The notes under the pieces: generated by a model
Seen by the model: only the letters and a program-made list of their open reading frames with translations
Database searches by the model: none
What the model was told of the DNA's origin: nothing
Made by a program: the position numbers and the translations under genes
NCBI GenBank assembly: GCA_933228895.1
Contig: OW121847.1
Coordinates: forward strand, 89,135,656 to 89,199,655
Source: Platycnemis pennipes
Taxonomy: Eukaryota; Arthropoda; Insecta; Odonata; Platycnemididae
Length of the DNA stretch: 64,000 bases
Reading direction: 5' to 3'
Shown here: piece after piece, positions 60,561 through 64,000 of the stretch
Position numbering within the stretch: position 1 is the first letter of the stretch
Layout of the letters: each line of letters opens with the position of its first letter

Positions 60561-61686
60561 GTCTCTCTCTCCGGCATTTCATTGGTAGGAATTGGATATG
60601 AATTCACCTTTTGGGTCGAGCAACTAAAATTCCGACGTGGAAAATTTGCACTCTCATCTCATGATTGCTTGCACGCTGCGAATACTTGTTCTTCTAGTCA
60701 TTCCAATCTACATAAAATTGACCCGCTTCCTTTTTTTCGGCAAGGCACACACAGAATAAGACAAAACGTGGGAAATATTCAAGAAAAAAGAAAGTGTAAG
60801 GATTCACATATTTTATTTCGGTTGTACTTTAGGAAAATATTAGTTAATTTTAATTAATTATTTATTTAGAGAAAGATACAGACTGCTAGTTGACTACGGC
60901 CACAATAGGTTTGCTCATTGTTTACGAATCTTTGAAGTCGTGTGCACTACGTGTAACGTATAAGATAGGGTGGATAAGGATATCGACAAACAAATAAAAT
61001 CGATAGGTGGCCATAGAAAAAGAAAGTGCGAACAGTTTGGTTCCGCTGACGAGCCGAGGTTTCTCTTCATTCATCTTTAGGGTACACTCTTTGACGACCT
61101 AGAGGACTTTTCCAGCGACAGCTATACCTATATGTAAGTACAACTTACAATGAATAACTTTCTCCTCGACATCTTTGAGAAAAATATTTTGAGATATTCT
61201 TTATAGTTGTTCGGAAAACTGATTTGCCGTGAAAGTAAGGGATTCACTTCATTAGTACTTAAGAGAATTTATGTTTGAACCTAAAAATAACAATAAAATT
61301 TTAATTTTAATTGGACAAATTTTTTTTGCATTTTAAAGTCTTCATCAAAAGCGCCAGATGTAAAATTTCTTGACACTATGAATAGCTTGTGAAAATGATC
61401 TCTGCTCCGAAATTATTACTCCAAGCCCAACTACCAAAGTGAAATACATAAGCAAAATTTTTTGATACAGGAGATCTACACTGATCAGTGCACTTATTAA
61501 TGGGTCAAATTTATCAAAGGTATGCCATTGACGAAATATAAAATTAAAACCAATTTATTGAAAACAATTAATCATAAAATGTTTTCGTCCAACTAGGAAA
61601 TTATGGCTTTTGGTACTAGAATTTTAGCTTGTAAAACAAAAAAACCATTGGAATTTTTTACGAAGCTTCGTTCTTTTTGTTCCCAG
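60561..61686 (+). other. Probable first intron, AT-rich
   Basis: Gene-free AT-rich DNA between the island and the acceptor at 61686. Its last 20 bases before the exon form a good pyrimidine tract ending TTCCCAG. Confidence 0.35.
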
Positions 61687-61771
61687 AAGCCTGGAGCCGG
61701 CGGGACATTCAAGTGTTGGGAAAGAAAGGTCGCCCGGAGCTTGGGCTCCTGGGCCAACCAGAGGAGTCGTG

Positions 61772-61878
61772 ATGATGAATGGACCAGATAGAAGAAGCGG
61801 ACAATGCAGAAGGATGCTGAGGTTCCTTTCGTCTCTGATAGTCATCGTATCCATCATCGGCTATGCTAATGGAGCAGG
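61772..61878 (+). CDS. First coding exon, predicted signal peptide (partial gene)
   Basis: The exon appears to span 61687-61878. It is preceded by CTTCGTTCTTTTTGTTCCCAG, whose last 20 bases fit an acceptor, and ends GCAGG/GTAAGTG, a near-ideal donor. Two in-frame ATGs (61772 and 61775) both have a purine at -3. From 61772 there are 35 codons plus two bases (phase 2). The peptide starts with a basic segment (MMNGPDRRSGQCRRMLR), followed by a hydrophobic core (FLSSLIVIVSIIGYA) and a small polar stretch (NGAG), the three-part layout of a secretory signal peptide or signal anchor. The protein should therefore enter the secretory pathway. The mature part would be encoded beyond the window, so the family cannot be named. 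The reading frame is also open upstream of the first ATG within the exon, so the start is a best guess. Confidence 0.45.
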
Positions 61879-64000
61879 GTAAGTGATTATTAATAGGTCC
61901 ACTGTTGATTTCATAACACAGAACAGCATGTATCAATTTTCCGAATGTTTGTGATAACGTCCGTTGTTCGAAAGAGAAGAGTTTGTTGAATTACTTCCAG
62001 TGACCTAAATTTGATATTCGACATATCGACAAAAGCAGTTCGAAATAGCATAGCAACTGAGCCTCTACGTCACAATGTGAGCAGTACACAAAGGCTACGA
62101 ATGTAATATACGCAGCGTAAATGAAATCGTTTAATATTATAGGAAATAATTTTTTCCGGCCATTATTCACTAACACAATTTATGTCATTATTTATATTAT
62201 TTATACTCAGATACATATGCAATATATAAGGGCTTACACATCAAAACTTAAACAGTGAAAATTTATTACTTCAATTTACTTGCGTACGGCAGTTTTACAG
62301 GGGTTATCGGCGATAAAAAAATGGCTTAGAGTTTATATTCTCCAGAGTATTTTTAAAATTATTTTAAATCCTTACTGAATAACATCGAATGACATTAAAG
62401 TGAATAATTACTTTGAGGGATGGCTGGTGACGAATTTTCATTCCGAACGCTGAGAACATATTTGATAAACAAACTCATTCTAGCATAACAAATTAATTTG
62501 AGCTATAATTGAAATTTCAAATTGATCATAAACAATCCATTAATTAGTCAGAAATAAACAAGGTAAAATAGATTCTGAAGATTCAGGCGATATGGAGTGG
62601 AAGCGAAACATGATAACACAGAAAGAAAAACACGAGCCAAATCCACAAAACTAAACTTTACTACGACCCGGGTTTCACTGTATTACAGCATCGCCAGGTA
62701 GCGTATATCAAAGATGCACCAACATATATATGAAAGAACCGAAATGGGGGGGAAGGGAGGGAGGAAAGGGGAGGAGCGTGGGAGTGGACGGTTATTGGTG
62801 ATCAACAGAAGTGACCAGTGTGGGGAAAAGGAGTGTGGGAGACGTGGGCAGGAGTGGGTAACAGGGGGTGAGGTGGTCACAAATGAGTGGCAATTATAAA
62901 AAAAAAACAAAAGTCTCGAAAGGTCTCGAAAGGAAAGTCTCGACCGTCCACTCCCACGTTCCTCCACATTTCCTCCCTCCCTTCCCCCTCCCCCCCCCCC
63001 ATTTCGGTTCTTTCATATATATGTTGGTGCATCTTTGATATACGCTACCTGGCGATGCTGTAATACAGTGAAACCCGGGTCGTAGTAAAGTTTATTTTTG
63101 TGGATTTGGCTCGTGTTTTTCTTTCTGTGCTATAAGGTAAAATAGGTATTCATCCTATACATATTTGGAGAGAATCATCAGAAATGCATATAAAAAAAGA
63201 ATTACTTATCATAGATTACTTATGATTGATTTACCGGTTTGTGTAGGTATAGATGGGCTCTCGTGTCATGATCCCTTTTTTCGTTTGATGTCATTCTTCA
63301 GTTCGGTATATCTACTACCTCCTTTCAATCCCAAACGTCTCGTTATTCTACCCCTTCCTCCCCACTTACTCAACACCCTTCTGTCACGTCTATTTTAAAA
63401 CAACTTCATTATCTGTTCCATCCAGCTTCTCCGCCCCCTCCAAATTTCAGTGAACATCCTTACCTCTAACTTTAGAGTCTCCACCTTTTCCTCGTCCGTC
63501 TTTCTTTCTACCCATCTAAACCTCTTCTTTAAAATAACCCAATAACTAAATATATTTTCATCTTCTTTGCGTAAGATCTAACTACCACTATTTCACAATT
63601 TCCTAATTCATTATGAATACATCTCAGAGCTTTGTATTTAATAAGACACTGTCAGTTTTCGTCGTATTTTACAGTACGTGTCGTTTACCATTTGTACTTT
63701 CAAAGATGAACAATGGTTAACATGGTTTTCAAAAATTAAAACCAAACACGAAAATCTTCTGGGAGATAAGATTACATAACAAATTTCTATCCCATCCAAA
63801 ATTAAAGCAAACAAGTTACGCATTCTTTCTGGATGCATAGGCACCCTAACAGTCCCAGTCATGTCAACTGTCCCAGTCAATATGTCATTAACTTAAACAA
63901 GAAAAAAGAGCACGTTTTAACGTCATGAGAAATACAAAAATTCGATTATTTTACTTCATTAACAAGTCCGGTTACCCTCGATGAAAAGAAATCACTAATG
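61879..64000 (+). other. Probable intron of the signal-peptide gene, 5' part
   Basis: Begins with GTAAGTG. Contains one foldback MITE and otherwise AT-rich DNA with no second exon that I can support. Confidence 0.35.
62616..63130. mobile_element. Foldback MITE with TA duplication
   Basis: Arms of about 180-190 bp are near-perfect inverted copies. They run from CACAGAAAGAAAAACACGAG through GACCCGGGTTTCACTG, GCATCGCCAGGTAGCG and ATTTCGGTTCTTTC (or their inverses) into a G-rich run on the left and a C-rich run on the right. The loop holds a tandem GTCTCGAAAG. TA lies at both outer borders (62614-62615 and 63131-63132), as for Tc1/mariner-type insertions. Noncoding; the apparent frames inside are purine- or pyrimidine-tract artefacts. 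Confidence 0.85.

Noticed and set aside
1..64000. CRISPR arrays, bacterial operons, ribosomal RNA genes
   Set aside because: No regularly spaced short repeats, no dense gene arrangement and no rRNA-like conserved blocks; the sequence is eukaryotic in character.

Overview
This is a piece of an animal nuclear genome, most probably an insect or other arthropod. It is AT-rich and almost free of long open reading frames. Its recognisable content is remains of non-LTR retrotransposons, tRNA-derived SINE-like units, a Helitron, TIR/foldback DNA transposons and snapback hairpin repeats. No complete protein-coding gene can be seen, and I cannot name the species.

Layout. About 0-3.8 kb: gene-free, with a strongly purine-biased block at 1.0-1.5 kb. 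3.85-5.27 kb: a non-autonomous DNA transposon with CAGGG/CCCTG ends and a 5-bp target-site duplication (TSD). 8.37-8.60 kb: a small element between 15-bp direct repeats. 9.36-9.77 and 18.78-19.09 kb: two 3' ends of one LINE family; the second is a textbook 5'-truncated insertion with an 11-bp TSD. 9.86 kb: a perfect 20-bp hairpin. 12.75-13.30 kb: a non-autonomous Helitron. 14.6-14.9 kb: a different LINE fragment on the minus strand, followed by a weak candidate exon at 15.0-15.2 kb. 20-26 kb: gene-free sequence with GC/CpG-rich patches. 30.0-30.3 kb: a small TIR element. 32.1-35.5 kb: a second CAGGG/CCCTG element of 3.36 kb with a 5-bp TSD, holding tRNA-like heads and a diverged ~330-bp direct repeat. 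35.7 and 41.1 kb: snapback hairpins. 35.9-37.1 kb: a CpG-rich island. 39.5-40.0 kb: a decayed LINE reverse transcriptase that still shows its motifs. 44.4-44.75 kb: a tRNA-derived SINE. 45.0-45.7 kb: another GC-rich island. 51.5-53.2 kb: a 1.68-kb foldback element with ~0.55-0.6-kb arms. 56.6-57.3 kb: an unrecognised, unusually open minus-strand frame with two internal stops. 62.6-63.1 kb: a foldback MITE flanked by TA.

The one place that looks like the start of a cellular gene is at the right end, on the plus strand. A CpG island with GC-box, C-tract and DRE-like sequences lies at about 59.8-60.55 kb. It is followed by an acceptor-flanked exon at 61.687-61.878 kb that encodes a predicted signal peptide and ends in a strong splice donor. 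The rest of that gene would lie beyond the window. All functional statements about it are inference from sequence features.
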